Of a stretch of DNA of 64,000 nt, positions 1-8,535 are shown piece after piece. Positions within the stretch are counted from its first letter, which is position 1. Every line of letters starts with the position of its first letter. The notes under the pieces were generated by a model that saw nothing but the letters and a program-made list of their open reading frames with translations, did not search any database and was not told where the DNA came from. Source of the stretch: Aureimonas sp. SA4125 (lineage in GTDB: Bacteria > Pseudomonadota > Alphaproteobacteria > Rhizobiales > Rhizobiaceae); contig NZ_AP025032.1 in NCBI RefSeq assembly GCF_019973775.1, forward strand, positions 4,706,501 to 4,770,500, written 5' to 3'. Position numbers and translations under genes: made by a program.

Positions 1-177
1 TATGGTGCGCGCCGAGACGCCGGCGGCGCGGGCCTCGCTCTTGAATTCCTCCAGCCAGCCGGGGAAGCCGCCGGCGTTGTTGCCGCAGGTGGCGGCCGAG
101 GCAGGCGTCGAGGCGATCGCGCCGACAAAGCCGGCGGCAATCAGAAGGGCCTTGGCGGCCTTGGCGATGGTCGTCAT
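1..177 (-). CDS. Lytic murein transglycosylase, N-terminal fragment (cut by window edge)
   Basis: Only the first 59 codons are in the window; the frame is open to base 1. The protein begins MTTIAKAAKALL and has a typical Sec signal peptide, with a positive start, a hydrophobic core and an Ala-Ser-Ala-like cleavage region near residue 28. After it comes CGNNAGGFPGWLEEFKSEA, then a segment ending in SARTI. That pattern of Cys-Gly, Gly-Phe, a Trp-Leu-X-X-Phe-Lys motif and Ala-Ala-Gly-Val-Ser is what I recall at the mature N terminus of MltB-type transglycosylases, which cleave peptidoglycan in the periplasm to 1,6-anhydro-muropeptides. The catalytic part lies outside the window, so the call rests on the N terminus only. 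Confidence 0.72.
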   Translation of the reverse strand, partial: MTTIAKAAKALLIAAGFVGAIASTPASAATCGNNAGGFPGWLEEFKSEARAAGVSARTI

Positions 178-469
178 GAAGTTTCCTTTGTTCGTTGATC
201 CGAGATGCCGAAGCACCGCACTGCCATGGGTTTGTGGCGCTTCTGCCACCCTCCCCGCGATAATACCACCACTCTGTTACCGGTGTCTCACCTCCGGCGG
301 CTTGCCTGCGAGGGCAGGACGGTCCGGGAGGGAACCGGTCGGCCGGCGAGTGTTGCCGGAACGGCTTGGGCTGCAACGTTCTCACGGCGAACTGCATGCA
401 CCGCCATGGACGCGCCATTCCTGCCACCCGCCGTCCGATTTCCGCCGCCGACGAACACCGGCCAGCGCT

Positions 470-498
470 CCGACAGGAAGATAACAACTCCTTATAAT
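470..498 (+). promoter_or_regulatory. Candidate sigma-70 promoter for the histidine kinase
   Basis: A perfect TATAAT lies at 493-498, with CCGACA (4 of 6 matches to TTGACA) at 470-475 and exactly 17 bases between them. It is about 120 bases upstream of the kinase start. The gap 178-616 holds this, the presumed promoter of the leftward lytic transglycosylase gene, and nothing else I can identify. Confidence 0.45.
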
Positions 499-616
499 AG
501 ATGATCTCTGCTTTTGCGATAATCCCTGTGGGCAGACGTAAAGTATTGACGTCTCGTTAATTTGTGATTCAGTCGTGAAGTCGGCGTGTCGATTCGCCGC
601 AAGAGGAATTCCGTTC

Positions 617-1693
617 ATGCAACAACTCCTCCGCACGGCGCTGCAGCACGTCCCCGGCATCATTTTCGCCAGGAATGCCAGCGGCAGGATCGTCTATGGC
701 AACGACGATTTCCTTGAGCTGTTTGCTCCGTCGACCCGCAAGAAGATTACCGATCCGACGCAGGAAGAGAACAGCATTCCGGAAAACCTGACGTTCTTTT
801 TGTCCGATGACTTGCATGCCACCGCGAGGAACCATGCCGATATGGTCTACAGCATCAGCGACTGGACCGGGCGGGTGCGCCGGCTGCGGGTCCGCCGCCG
901 CCCCTTCGAATTGCCGGGCGAAACCTTCCTCTTGGTGATTGCCACGGACGTCGTCGAACTCGAGGCGCGGGAGGCCGAACTCGTCAGGGCCGCGGCCCGG
1001 CTTCGGGAATGGGCTTCCGTCGCGTCGCACGATCTGCGCTCGCCGATCGGCTCCTACGTCACCGCCATATCGATGATCCAGAACGACCGCGAGAACGTCC
1101 TCAGTGCGCAGACGCAGCAGTATCTCGAGCTCATTTCCGCCAGCGCTTCAAGCGTCGTGCAGCAACTCAGCGCGATGATCGTGCGCGAGCGAGGCGATGC
1201 GCAGCTCGATGCCGTGACCCTCGGCTGCGACCTGAACCTGGCGCTCGCCGAGGTGCGGGCCGCCATCGCGGCGCAGCTCGCGCAGAGCCGGGTCGTCCTG
1301 CACGCGGCGCGGATGCCGACCATCGCGGGCGACCGCGCTGCCTTCCGGCGCGTGTTCCAGGCGCTCTTCGAGAACTGCATCCGCCGCCGCGCAGAGGATA
1401 ATTCCCGCATCGTCCTGCGCTACGAGCGCGGCGCCAGCGAGCATTGCCTGTCGGTCGAGGACAATGGCCGTGTCATGGGAACGGAGATGCAGGAGGCGCT
1501 CTGCCGGCCGTTCGACGAGGGTGCTCCCGTCGGCCGCGTCATCGGCCTTGTCGACTGCCAGCGCGCCGTTGCCCGCGATGGCGGCCGGATCGCGGTGGAT
1601 CAGCAGTTTCGCGGCGGCTGCCGCGTCGTCGTCCATGTCCCGGTCGTCTCGGCCGCCGGCACCCTTTTCCACGCCGCCGGCCAGAGGGCGTGA
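617..1693 (+). CDS. PAS-type sensor histidine kinase with degenerate ATP-binding boxes
   Basis: The start at 617 is preferred because AGAGGAA lies 8 bases upstream; an in-frame ATG at 575 has no such site. The protein is 358 residues with no membrane segment, so it should be cytosolic. Residues 10-110 look like a PAS fold (HVPGIIFARNASGRIVYGND), followed by a short coiled coil and a HisKA helix with H138 in ASHDLRSPIGS. N253 in LFENCIRRR is the N-box. The G1 box is EDNGRVMG (second Gly replaced by Val), and the G2 box that should read GxGLGL is GRVIGLVD. ATP binding may therefore be weak or lost. No response regulator is adjacent, so the partner is unknown. Confidence 0.8.
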   Translation: MQQLLRTALQHVPGIIFARNASGRIVYGNDDFLELFAPSTRKKITDPTQEENSIPENLTFFLSDDLHATARNHADMVYSISDWTGRVRRLRVRRRPFELPGETFLLVIATDVVELEAREAELVRAAARLREWASVASHDLRSPIGSYVTAISMIQNDRENVLSAQTQQYLELISASASSVVQQLSAMIVRERGDAQLDAVTLGCDLNLALAEVRAAIAAQLAQSRVVLHAARMPTIAGDRAAFRRVFQALFENCIRRRAEDNSRIVLRYERGASEHCLSVEDNGRVMGTEMQEALCRPFDEGAPVGRVIGLVDCQRAVARDGGRIAVDQQFRGGCRVVVHVPVVSAAGTLFHAAGQRA

Positions 1694-1711
1694 GGGCCTG
1701 GAAGCGTTGCC

Positions 1712-1816
1712 GCTAAGGCGGGATGGCTTTTCTTCGAATCGCCAAGCCGCTTTCGTTCTTTGATTCCGCTTGATCTCTTTCCGAAAGCCGGAAGCCACCT
1801 TTCGGGATCATGCTCT
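1712..1816. repeat. Rhizobial intergenic mosaic-like repeat (copy 1)
   Basis: This ~105-base stretch begins GCTAAGGCGGGATGGC and ends GGGATCATGCTCT. It shares long blocks (GGGATGGCTTTTC, then GCCGGAAGCCACCTTTCGGG) with a second copy at 49786-49890 in the same orientation. The GATCATGCTCT edge is a pattern I associate with RIME-type repeats of Rhizobiales. It sits between the convergent kinase and DUF3307 genes, and the DUF3307 stop codon lies on the repeat's last bases. Confidence 0.7.
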
Positions 1817-2198
1817 ATGCCGGGACGTGCGTGACGACGAGCAGCACGTAGCCGAAATGGGTGAGCTGGTGCGCCATCTGGTCCGCGCCGAGCGCCCACC
1901 AGAAGCGCGGCTCGTTCATCGCCATGCGCGTCGTCGCGCGTGCCTTGACCCGGTCGATCCCGGCGTGCAGGCCGAAGTCGACGATCGCCAGCCAGAACAG
2001 CGCCGGCGCTGCCAAGAGGACGATCAGCAGCGTTCCCGCCGCATGCGTCGCCGCATGGGCGAGGAGCGGGGGCAGCCAGCTCTCGTGCCGGCACTTCCCC
2101 TTCGCCATCCAGGTCGTCTGCAGCAGGAAATCGCAGACGAACTGTTTTGCGGCAAAGGCGAGATAGAGGACGACGAGGGTCTGCAGGGGGATCAGCAC
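1815..2198 (-). CDS. DUF3307 family membrane protein
   Basis: The protein is 127 residues and mostly hydrophobic, with about four predicted membrane helices (residues 8-28, 45-75 and 105-125 are clearest). The conserved C-terminal AHQLTHFGYV and the N-terminal KQFVCDFLLQ with its charged/aromatic spacing match the DUF3307 family, whose function is unknown and which often sits near phage- or SatD-like genes. The TAG stop overlaps the edge of the intergenic repeat. It is convergent with the kinase and divergent from the EamA exporter, so it is probably monocistronic. Confidence 0.8.
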   Translation of the reverse strand: MLIPLQTLVVLYLAFAAKQFVCDFLLQTTWMAKGKCRHESWLPPLLAHAATHAAGTLLIVLLAAPALFWLAIVDFGLHAGIDRVKARATTRMAMNEPRFWWALGADQMAHQLTHFGYVLLVVTHVPA

Positions 2199-2321
2199 CA
2201 GTCCGGCTCCGACCGCGGAACTGCGGCGGGAAACAGTCGCGCCAAAACACTAAAGTTGCATTGAGCCGCGTCTCGTCGCATGGAGCGAACCTTTCCGGAC
2301 GCGCCGAAGGATGACGACCCG

Positions 2322-3245
2322 ATGCCAACACCCGTCGCTTCCCCGGTAGGACAGCGAAAGCGGCTCCTGTCCGCCCAGAGCCTTGGCGCCGCGATCATGC
2401 TCGGCGCCATGCTGATGTTCTCCCTGAACGACACCATGGGCAAGTGGCTTGTGGCCACCTATCCCGTCGGCGAACTGCTCCTGCTGCGCAGCGCTGCCGG
2501 CCTCCTCTTCCTGACGCCCTTCCTGCTGCGGCTTGAACGCGGGGCGCTGTTCCACGTCGAGCGGCCGAAGACGCAGGCGCTGCGCGTCTTCTGCTCGACC
2601 GCCGAAGTCATCTGCTTCTATGCCGCCGTGGCGACCTTGCCGCTGGCCGACGTCATGACCTACTGGCTGGCCGCGCCGATCTACGTCGCGGCGCTGTCGC
2701 CGCTGATGCTGGGCGAGCGCGTCGGCTGGCGCCGCTGGGCGGCGATCGGCGTCGGCTTCCTCGGCGTCGTCGTCGCGCTCGACCCGTCGGCGGCGACGTT
2801 GACCCTGCCGGCGCTGATCTCCGTCGTCGGCAGCTTTCTCTTCGCCCTGACGATGGTCTACGGCCGCCAGCTGCGCGGGACGCCCGACACCGTCCTCGTC
2901 TTCTGGCACATCGCCGGCGCGGCCGTCGCCGGTCTCGTCACCGTCCCCTTCGCCTGGGTGACGCCGGACCTTCCGGACTTCCTGATGCTGAGCCTTCTCG
3001 GCGTCGTCGCCATGCTCGCCCATATCGGCGTCAACCGCGCCCTGAAGCTCGCCGACGCGGCGACCGTGGCGCCCCTCCAATACACGCTCCTGTTCTGGGC
3101 GATCCTCTTCGGCTGGCTGTTCTTCGGCGAGGTGCCGAGGACGACGACGATGATCGGCGCGGCGATCATCGTCGCCTCCGGTCTCTACATCGTCTGGCGC
3201 GAGCGCCAGCTCGGCCGCGAGCCGGTACCGCTCGATCCCTCATGA
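2322..3245 (+). CDS. EamA/DMT family transporter
   Basis: This is an inner-membrane drug/metabolite-type exporter of about 307 residues with ten hydrophobic segments in two EamA repeats. The first repeat starts at AIMLGAMLMFSLNDTMGKW and the second at the GSFLFALTMVYGRQL segment. An end-of-repeat signature such as LKLADAATVAPLQYTLLFWA is clear. I chose ATG 2322 because AAGGA lies 10 bases upstream; ATG 2280 is in frame and would add 14 polar residues. The substrate cannot be inferred: members carry amino acids, metabolites or riboflavin-like compounds. It stands alone, divergent from DUF3307. Confidence 0.88.
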   Translation: MPTPVASPVGQRKRLLSAQSLGAAIMLGAMLMFSLNDTMGKWLVATYPVGELLLLRSAAGLLFLTPFLLRLERGALFHVERPKTQALRVFCSTAEVICFYAAVATLPLADVMTYWLAAPIYVAALSPLMLGERVGWRRWAAIGVGFLGVVVALDPSAATLTLPALISVVGSFLFALTMVYGRQLRGTPDTVLVFWHIAGAAVAGLVTVPFAWVTPDLPDFLMLSLLGVVAMLAHIGVNRALKLADAATVAPLQYTLLFWAILFGWLFFGEVPRTTTMIGAAIIVASGLYIVWRERQLGREPVPLDPS

Positions 3246-3377
3246 AGGGCCGGCGCTGCCCTTGACGGCAGCAGCCAGGCGTCGGAGCATCGGCCAGGCA
3301 CAGCATCGCCGCCCATTCAGCTATCCGGAATGCGGCGTCGCCGCCGACGGCAATCTGCCGCAGCTGTGTCCCGGCAA

Positions 3378-3406
3378 TTGACCTCCGCTAAAAAATATTA
3401 AATATT
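3378..3406 (+). promoter_or_regulatory. Candidate promoter of the sugar ABC operon
   Basis: TTGACC at 3378-3383 is followed after 17 bases by AATATT at 3401-3406, inside an AT-rich island (AAAAATATTAAATATT) that stands out in this GC-rich region. The duplicated AATATT halves could also serve as an operator. It lies about 125 bases before the binding-protein start. The call is by eye only. Confidence 0.4.
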
Positions 3407-3530
3407 CTTCCCAGCGTCGGCGACTCTCGGGAAACCTGAAGGGCGCCCTTTGGCGTAAGGGCAAGGCGGTGGCGGGGAGGAACCCGGCCGCGCCATGCAC
3501 ACCGAAATCGATCATCCTGGGAGGGATACC

Positions 3531-4547
3531 ATGACTTCTCGACTGACGTCGTCGCTGCTCGCAGCTGTCGCGCTCACCGTTCTGGCCGGCGCTGCCGGTG
3601 CGCAGGAAGCATCCGACAAAACCTTCGCTCTGTCCAACAACTATGCCGGCAATTCCTGGCGTCAGGCGATGATCAAGAGCTGGGAGACCGGCACCAAGGC
3701 CGCCGTCGAGGCAGGCGCCGCCAAGGCCGCCGACGCCTTCACGACAGGCGAGAACTCGCCGACCGAGCAGGCCGCGCAGCTGCAGAACCTGATCCTGCAG
3801 GGCTACAACGCCATCGTCCTCAACGCCGCCTCGCCGAGCGCCCTCAACGGTGCGGTGAAAGAAGCCTGCGACGCCGGCATCACCGTCGTCTCCTTCGACG
3901 GCGTCGTCACCGAGCCCTGCGCCTGGCGCGTCGCGGTCGACTTCAAGAAGATGGGCGTCGACCAGATCGACTATCTCGCCACGCGCTATCCCGACGGCGG
4001 CAACCTCCTCGAGATCCGCGGCCTTGCCGGGACCTCGGTGGACGACGAGATCCATGCCGGTCTCCTCGAGGGCATCGCCAAGCACCCGAAGTTCAAGATC
4101 GTCCGCGAGGTCCAGGGCGACTGGACGCAGACCGTGGCGCAGAAGTCGGTGGCGAGCGTCTTGCCGAGCCTGCCCGAGATCGTCGGCGTGGTGACGCAGG
4201 GCGGCGACGGCTACGGCGCGGCGCAGGCTTTCGAGGCGGCCGGCAAGCCGCTGCCGACGATCATCATGGGCAACCGCCAGGACGAGCTCGCCTGGTGGAA
4301 GGAGCAGAAGGACAAGAACGGCTACGAGACCTTCTCGCAGTCGATCGCGCCGGGCGTCTCGACGCTCGCCTTCTGGGTCGCCAAGGAGATCCTCGATGGC
4401 ACCGAGGTGCCGAAGGATCTCAGCGTCCCGACGCTCCGGATCGACCAGGACGGCCTCGAAAAGGGCCTGGAGATGACCCCGGAAGGCGGCGTCACCAATG
4501 TCGAGTACACCGAGGAAGAGGCCAAGGCGGTGATCGCCGGGAAGTAA
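3531..4547 (+). CDS. Sugar ABC transporter periplasmic substrate-binding protein
   Basis: The protein of 338 residues starts with a signal peptide (MTSRLTSSLLAAVALTV..., likely cut near GAAGA at residue 24). The start at 3531 is set by GGGAGGG 5 bases upstream; an in-frame ATG at 3495 is weaker. The mature protein opens with TFALSNNYAGNSWRQAM and has the alternating fold of ribose-type (pentose/hexose) binding proteins, with GYNAIVLNAASPSALNG and VVTQGGDGYGAAQAFEAAG as hinge-side motifs. It captures a sugar in the periplasm for the ATPase and two permeases that follow. The downstream lactonase and UxaA genes suggest a sugar or sugar acid, but the ligand cannot be read from sequence. Confidence 0.92.
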   Translation: MTSRLTSSLLAAVALTVLAGAAGAQEASDKTFALSNNYAGNSWRQAMIKSWETGTKAAVEAGAAKAADAFTTGENSPTEQAAQLQNLILQGYNAIVLNAASPSALNGAVKEACDAGITVVSFDGVVTEPCAWRVAVDFKKMGVDQIDYLATRYPDGGNLLEIRGLAGTSVDDEIHAGLLEGIAKHPKFKIVREVQGDWTQTVAQKSVASVLPSLPEIVGVVTQGGDGYGAAQAFEAAGKPLPTIIMGNRQDELAWWKEQKDKNGYETFSQSIAPGVSTLAFWVAKEILDGTEVPKDLSVPTLRIDQDGLEKGLEMTPEGGVTNVEYTEEEAKAVIAGK

Positions 4548-4583
4548 GCCTTCCTCGCGCGCTTCATCTCCCCGCAACACTGC

Positions 4584-4612
4584 CACCCTCATCCTGAGCC
4601 TGTCGAAGGACG
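4584..4612. repeat. Short dispersed alphaproteobacterial repeat
   Basis: The motif CTCATCCTGAGCCTGTCGAA followed by GGACG is one I recall as a very common dispersed repeat in alphaproteobacterial genomes. TCCT and AGGA at its ends can pair. It occupies the gap just after the binding-protein gene. Confidence 0.5.
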
Positions 4613-4638
4613 GGGGTGGTCGGCACGGCGGGGACGCT

Positions 4639-4789
4639 GCTTCTTCGCCCCTCTGGGGAGAAGTGGCCGGCAGGCCGATGCGGGGAGCGCCGACGGCGCC
4701 TGGCGATCCCTGGCCCGTCTCCGCTTTCAGCGACGACGGCTTCGCCGCCCTCATCCCGCTGCCGCGACCTTCTCCCCGTTGGGGAGAAG
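4639..4789. repeat. Palindromic intergenic repeat between binding protein and ATPase genes
   Basis: The left arm (4639-4674) reads TTCTTCGCCCCTCTGGGGAG and continues AAGTGGCCGGCAGG. The right arm ends in a perfect hairpin, CTTCTCCCC-GTT-GGGGAGAAG at 4769-4789. Both belong to the 'CTTCTCCCCG...CGGGGAGAAG' repeat class common in rhizobia. A related left arm recurs at 23529-23562. The right hairpin ends 1 base before a possible ATG at 4791, so it could hide a ribosome-binding site. Confidence 0.65.
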
Positions 4790-4823
4790 AATGCAGCTGA
4801 CGCCCATCGGAATTTCCAGGCCC

Positions 4824-6314
4824 ATGACCGCATCCCGCGCCCTGTCCCCCGCCCCCCTCATCACCCTTGCCCGCGTCACCAAGTCCTATGGTGCGGTCAA
4901 GGCGCTCGGCGGCGTCGATCTGACCATCGCGCCCGGCGAATGCCTCGGGCTCGTCGGCCACAATGGTGCCGGCAAGTCGACGCTGATGCAGATCCTTGCG
5001 GGGACGCTGACGCATGACGAGGGAACACTGGCGGCGGCCGGCAACCCGACCTCCGCCTTCTCCGTCTCGGCCGCCCATGCCGCCGGCATCCGCTGCGTCT
5101 TCCAGGAGCTTTCGCTCTGCCCGAACCTCACGGTCGCGGAGAACACGCGGCTGCGCCATCCCGGGCTGAAGGGGTTTGGCTGGCGCAAGCCGGCGGGCGC
5201 CTTGATCGCCGCGACGCTGTCGGAAATCTTTCCCGGCCACACCATCCGCCCCGACGACCTCGTCGCCGATCTCGAACTCGGCGAACGCCAGATGGTCGAG
5301 ATCGCGATGAATTTCACCGCCACCGGCGACCGGCCGCGGCTGGTGATCCTCGACGAGCCGACCTCCTCGCTCGACCATTCCGTTGCCGCCCAGCTTCTCG
5401 CCCATGTCCGGCGCTTCGTCGCCACGGGCGGCAGCGTCATCCTCATTTCGCACATTCTCGGCGACATCCTCGGCACCTCCGACCGCATCGTCGTGATGCG
5501 CGACGGGCGCGTCGTCGCCGAGCGGCCGGCGGCCGAATTCGACCGCGCGGCGCTTGTCGCCGCGATGGGCCATGTCGCCGAGACCGCGCCGGAAACGGAC
5601 GGCGCGGCCGTGACGGCGGCGCATCCCGCCGGACGGCCGATCGTCGAGGCGCGGCCGCCGCGCCAGCGCGGAACGCGCGCGCTCACCCTCTATCCCGGCC
5701 AGATCGTCGGCCTTGCGGGTCTCGCCGGGCACGGCCAGACGGCGCTGCTCCGGCTGATCCAGAACGCCGCCGGCACCGCGTCGCGCTATGCCACGGTCGA
5801 GGGCAGCGTCGCCTTCGTCGCCGGCGATCGCCAGGCCGACGGCGTCTTCCCGCTCTGGTCGATCGGCCAGAACGTCACCATCCGCTCGCTCGGTGCCCTG
5901 TCGCGCTTCGGCCTGATCGATGGGCGCCGCGAGCGCGCGGTCGAGACGGCGGCGCGCGAGACCTTTCAGATCAAGACGCCTGACATGGACGACAACATCC
6001 TCACCCTCTCCGGCGGCAACCAGCAGAAGGCGCTGTTTGCCCGCGCGCTCGCCTCGGACGCCGCGATCATCGCCATGGACGACCCGATGCGCGGCGTCGA
6101 CGTCGGCACCAAGCGCGAGGTCTATGCCCGCATCGCCGAGGAGGCCGCCAAGGGCCGCGCCTTCCTCTGGTACACCACCGAATTCGACGAGCTCCTCAAC
6201 TGCAGCCATGTCTACGTCTTCCGCTCCGGCGAGATCGTCGCCGACCTCGCGCGCGGCGAATTGACGGAGGAAAAGGTGCTGCAATCCTCCTTCGAGGAGA
6301 CGGCGGATGCCTGA
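4824..6314 (+). CDS. Sugar ABC transporter ATP-binding protein (tandem ATPase domains)
   Basis: This is a fused two-domain ATPase of the ribose/xylose importer class, about 496 residues from ATG 4824. Domain 1 has a normal Walker A (GHNGAGKST, residues 45-53), signature [12 protein letters not shown] and Walker [13 protein letters not shown]. Domain 2 has the usual degenerate P-loop ([10 protein letters not shown]) but a perfect signature [15 protein letters not shown] and Walker B-like [15 protein letters not shown]. It powers the two permeases downstream. The start is uncertain: ATG 4791 has GGGGAG 5 bases upstream, but that site is inside a hairpin repeat. ATG 4824 begins just before the conserved [16 protein letters not shown]. 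Confidence 0.93.
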   Translation: MTASRALSPAPLITLARVTKSYGAVKALGGVDLTIAPGECLGLVGHNGAGKSTLMQILAGTLTHDEGTLAAAGNPTSAFSVSAAHAAGIRCVFQELSLCPNLTVAENTRLRHPGLKGFGWRKPAGALIAATLSEIFPGHTIRPDDLVADLELGERQMVEIAMNFTATGDRPRLVILDEPTSSLDHSVAAQLLAHVRRFVATGGSVILISHILGDILGTSDRIVVMRDGRVVAERPAAEFDRAALVAAMGHVAETAPETDGAAVTAAHPAGRPIVEARPPRQRGTRALTLYPGQIVGLAGLAGHGQTALLRLIQNAAGTASRYATVEGSVAFVAGDRQADGVFPLWSIGQNVTIRSLGALSRFGLIDGRRERAVETAARETFQIKTPDMDDNILTLSGGNQQKALFARALASDAAIIAMDDPMRGVDVGTKREVYARIAEEAAKGRAFLWYTTEFDELLNCSHVYVFRSGEIVADLARGELTEEKVLQSSFEETADA

Positions 6315-6339
6315 GGCTTTGGTGTTGCAGCGGGGCGCC

Positions 6340-6467
6340 CACCCCCCTCTGTCCTGCCGGACATCTCCCCCTCAAGGGGGGAGATCGGCTTGTCCGGAAA
6401 GGGTATCGCCATCGACGCGCCTGATCTCCCCCCTTGAGGGGGAGATGCCGGCAGGCAGAGGGGGGTG
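6340..6467. repeat. Long inverted-repeat element inside the sugar ABC operon
   Basis: Two ~45-base arms are near-perfect inverted copies. The left arm, 6340-6386, starts CACCCCCCTCTG and ends GGGGGGAGATC. The right arm, 6423-6467, starts GATCTCCCCCC and ends CAGAGGGGGGTG. Each arm carries its own CTCCCCCTCAAGGGGG hairpin. It fills the gap between the ATPase gene and the first permease. The structure resembles rhizobial miniature palindromic elements; it has no coding capacity. Confidence 0.85.
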
Positions 6468-6524
6468 TGCAGCACTTCCGCCGGCGTGCTTGCTCCCGAC
6501 AGCCGAAACGCTCGGAATCCCCGC

Positions 6525-7463
6525 ATGACCCGCGCCTCCTCCCGCATGCTGCGCTCGGCCGTGCCGGCGCTGTCCTTCGTGGTCATCCTCGCGGCGATCT
6601 TCGTCATCCAGCCCCGGGCGATGAGCTATGTCGGCATGAACCTGATGCTGAACCTCGCGCTGCCGATCGCCTTTGCCACCATCGCCCAGCTGTTCGTCCT
6701 CACCGTCGGTGATCTCGATCTGTCGATCGGCGGCTTCGTGTCGCTCGTCGCCTGCATCGCCGCGACCTGGCTGAACGACACGCCGCTTCTGGGTATCGCC
6801 GCGCTCCTCGCCTGCGTCGGCGTCTATGCCCTGCTCGGCGCGCTGATCCACTGGCGCAACCTGCCCTCGATCGTCGTCACGCTCGGCATGTCCTTCGTCT
6901 GGCTGGGCTGCGCCGTCCTGATCCTGCCGAGCCCGGGCGGCAGCGCCCCGGCCTGGCTGACGGCGATCGTCAAGTTCAAGACGCCCTATGTGCCGCTGTC
7001 GATCCTCGGCGCGGCGGTGCTGGCCGTCGTCGTCCATATCGCCCTGATGCGCTCGGCCGCCGGTGTCGTCCTGCGCGGGGCCGGCGGCAATGCCCAGGCC
7101 GTCGCGCGCGCCGGCTGGTCGCTCCTCAAGGTGAAGGTGACGATGTATGCGCTGGCCGGCGTGTTCGGCGTCCTGTCGGGCCTCGTTCTCGTCGGCACCA
7201 CCACGTCCGCCGACGCCAACATCGCGCTGCGCTACACCCTGTTCTCGATCGCCGGGGCGATCCTCGGCGGCGCGGAGTTCACCGGCGGCCGGGTCTCGCC
7301 GATCGGCGCGGTTCTCGGCGCCCTGACGCTCGCCCTCGTCGGCTCGCTCCTCTCCTTCATGCGGATCTCCCCGGACTGGCAGATCGGCGCGCAGGGGATC
7401 ATGCTGATCGCGGTGCTGGCGCTCAGAACCCTCGTCAACCGGCTGGAGGCGAGAGAAGCATGA
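6525..7463 (+). CDS. Sugar ABC transporter permease 1
   Basis: This inner-membrane permease of about 312 residues belongs to the BPD_transp_2 (RbsC/XylH-like) family. The family signature LTVGDLDLSIGGFVSLVAC is at residues ~60-78, and the conserved Gly/Ala-rich AGAILGGAEFTGGRVSPIGAV is near the C terminus. The start at 6525 (MTRASSRMLRSAV) is chosen because it follows the inverted-repeat element; a longer frame from 6465 would run through the repeat. The stop overlaps the next gene as ATGA, so the two permeases are translationally coupled and probably form a heterodimer pore. Confidence 0.92.
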   Translation: MTRASSRMLRSAVPALSFVVILAAIFVIQPRAMSYVGMNLMLNLALPIAFATIAQLFVLTVGDLDLSIGGFVSLVACIAATWLNDTPLLGIAALLACVGVYALLGALIHWRNLPSIVVTLGMSFVWLGCAVLILPSPGGSAPAWLTAIVKFKTPYVPLSILGAAVLAVVVHIALMRSAAGVVLRGAGGNAQAVARAGWSLLKVKVTMYALAGVFGVLSGLVLVGTTTSADANIALRYTLFSIAGAILGGAEFTGGRVSPIGAVLGALTLALVGSLLSFMRISPDWQIGAQGIMLIAVLALRTLVNRLEAREA

Positions 7464-8437
7464 GCGAGGCAACTCTCACCAAAAGCCTTGGCGTAAAGCG
7501 CCTCGGCCGCAGCTATCCCTTCCTCTTCTCCTTCGTCGGCGCCGCCGTGATCTTCGCCGTGACGCTCGTCGTCAACAGCTTCAACGGTGCCGGGCCGATC
7601 CTGACGGCGGCGCTGACATTTGGCGCCTTCACCGTGGTCGTCGGCCTCGGCCAGATGTTCGTCATCACCACCGGCCCCGGCAATATCGACCTGTCCGTGC
7701 CCTCGACCATCGCCTTTGCCGGCGCCGTGGCGATGAAGTTGATGGAAGGGCAGGACGGGCTGATCCTGCTCGGCCTTGCCGCCGCCCTCGGCGTCGGCCT
7801 CGGCGTCGGCGCCTTCAACTACCTGCTGATCCGGGCGCTGAAGATCCCGCCGATCATCGCGACGCTCTCGTCGAGCTTCATCATCCAGTCGCTCGCCATC
7901 GCCTATGGCCGCGGCCTGATGGTGAAGCCGCCGCCGCTGTTGGCCGAGATCGCCACCGGCCGCGTCGCCGGGCTGCCGATCGTCGCCCTCGTGGCGCTGG
8001 TGCTCAGCATCGTGATGGCCGTCGTCCTGCATCGCACGATCTACGGCCGCTCGGTCGCCGCCATCGGCCAGAACATCCGCGCCGCGGGTCTTGCGGGCGT
8101 TCGGGTCGACCGCGTCAGGCTTGCCACCTACGTCCTTTCGGCCATGCTGGCGGCGCTCTGCGGCACGCTTCTCGCCGGCTTCTCCGGCGGCGCGTCGCTG
8201 AACATGGGCGAGGAATATCTGCTCGCCTCGATCGCCGTCGTGGTCGTCGGCGGCTCGGCCGTCGCGGGCGGCGCGTCGAACGTCTCGGGCATCTGGGGCG
8301 CCGCGCTGTTCCTGACGCTGCTCGTGACCATGCTGAACACTTTTGGCGTCGGCGCGGGTGTGCGCCAGCTCCTCACGGGGCTGATCATCATCGCCGTCAT
8401 CACCCTTGCCGGCGGGGGGAAGGGCAGGCGACACTAG
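7460..8437 (+). CDS. Sugar ABC transporter permease 2
   Basis: This second BPD_transp_2 permease has 325 residues and eight to ten membrane segments. The family motif here reads ITTGPGNIDLSVPSTIAFAG (the usual GGIDLSVG region), and the conserved VVVGGSAVAGGASNVSGIWG lies near residues 255-275. Its ATG overlaps the stop of permease 1 (ATGA), indicating coupled synthesis. With the binding protein and tandem ATPase it completes one importer. The gene ends about 100 bases before the lactonase gene, which has its own strong ribosome-binding site. Confidence 0.93.
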   Translation: MSEATLTKSLGVKRLGRSYPFLFSFVGAAVIFAVTLVVNSFNGAGPILTAALTFGAFTVVVGLGQMFVITTGPGNIDLSVPSTIAFAGAVAMKLMEGQDGLILLGLAAALGVGLGVGAFNYLLIRALKIPPIIATLSSSFIIQSLAIAYGRGLMVKPPPLLAEIATGRVAGLPIVALVALVLSIVMAVVLHRTIYGRSVAAIGQNIRAAGLAGVRVDRVRLATYVLSAMLAALCGTLLAGFSGGASLNMGEEYLLASIAVVVVGGSAVAGGASNVSGIWGAALFLTLLVTMLNTFGVGAGVRQLLTGLIIIAVITLAGGGKGRRH

Positions 8438-8535
8438 ACACTGCGGCAAGGGCTTAAGGCCTGCGCCGATCGGCGACCAATGAGAGCGGCCGGGAAACAA
8501 GGCCGGTGTTTCACGTGAGACAGGTGGAGGAAACA

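Noticed and set aside
3321..6284. A very long minus-strand open frame (~987 codons) opposite the sugar ABC genes
   Set aside because: It is antisense to clearly real binding-protein and ATPase genes, and its translation is Arg/Asp/Gly-rich without motifs. High G+C with biased third positions opens such shadow frames.
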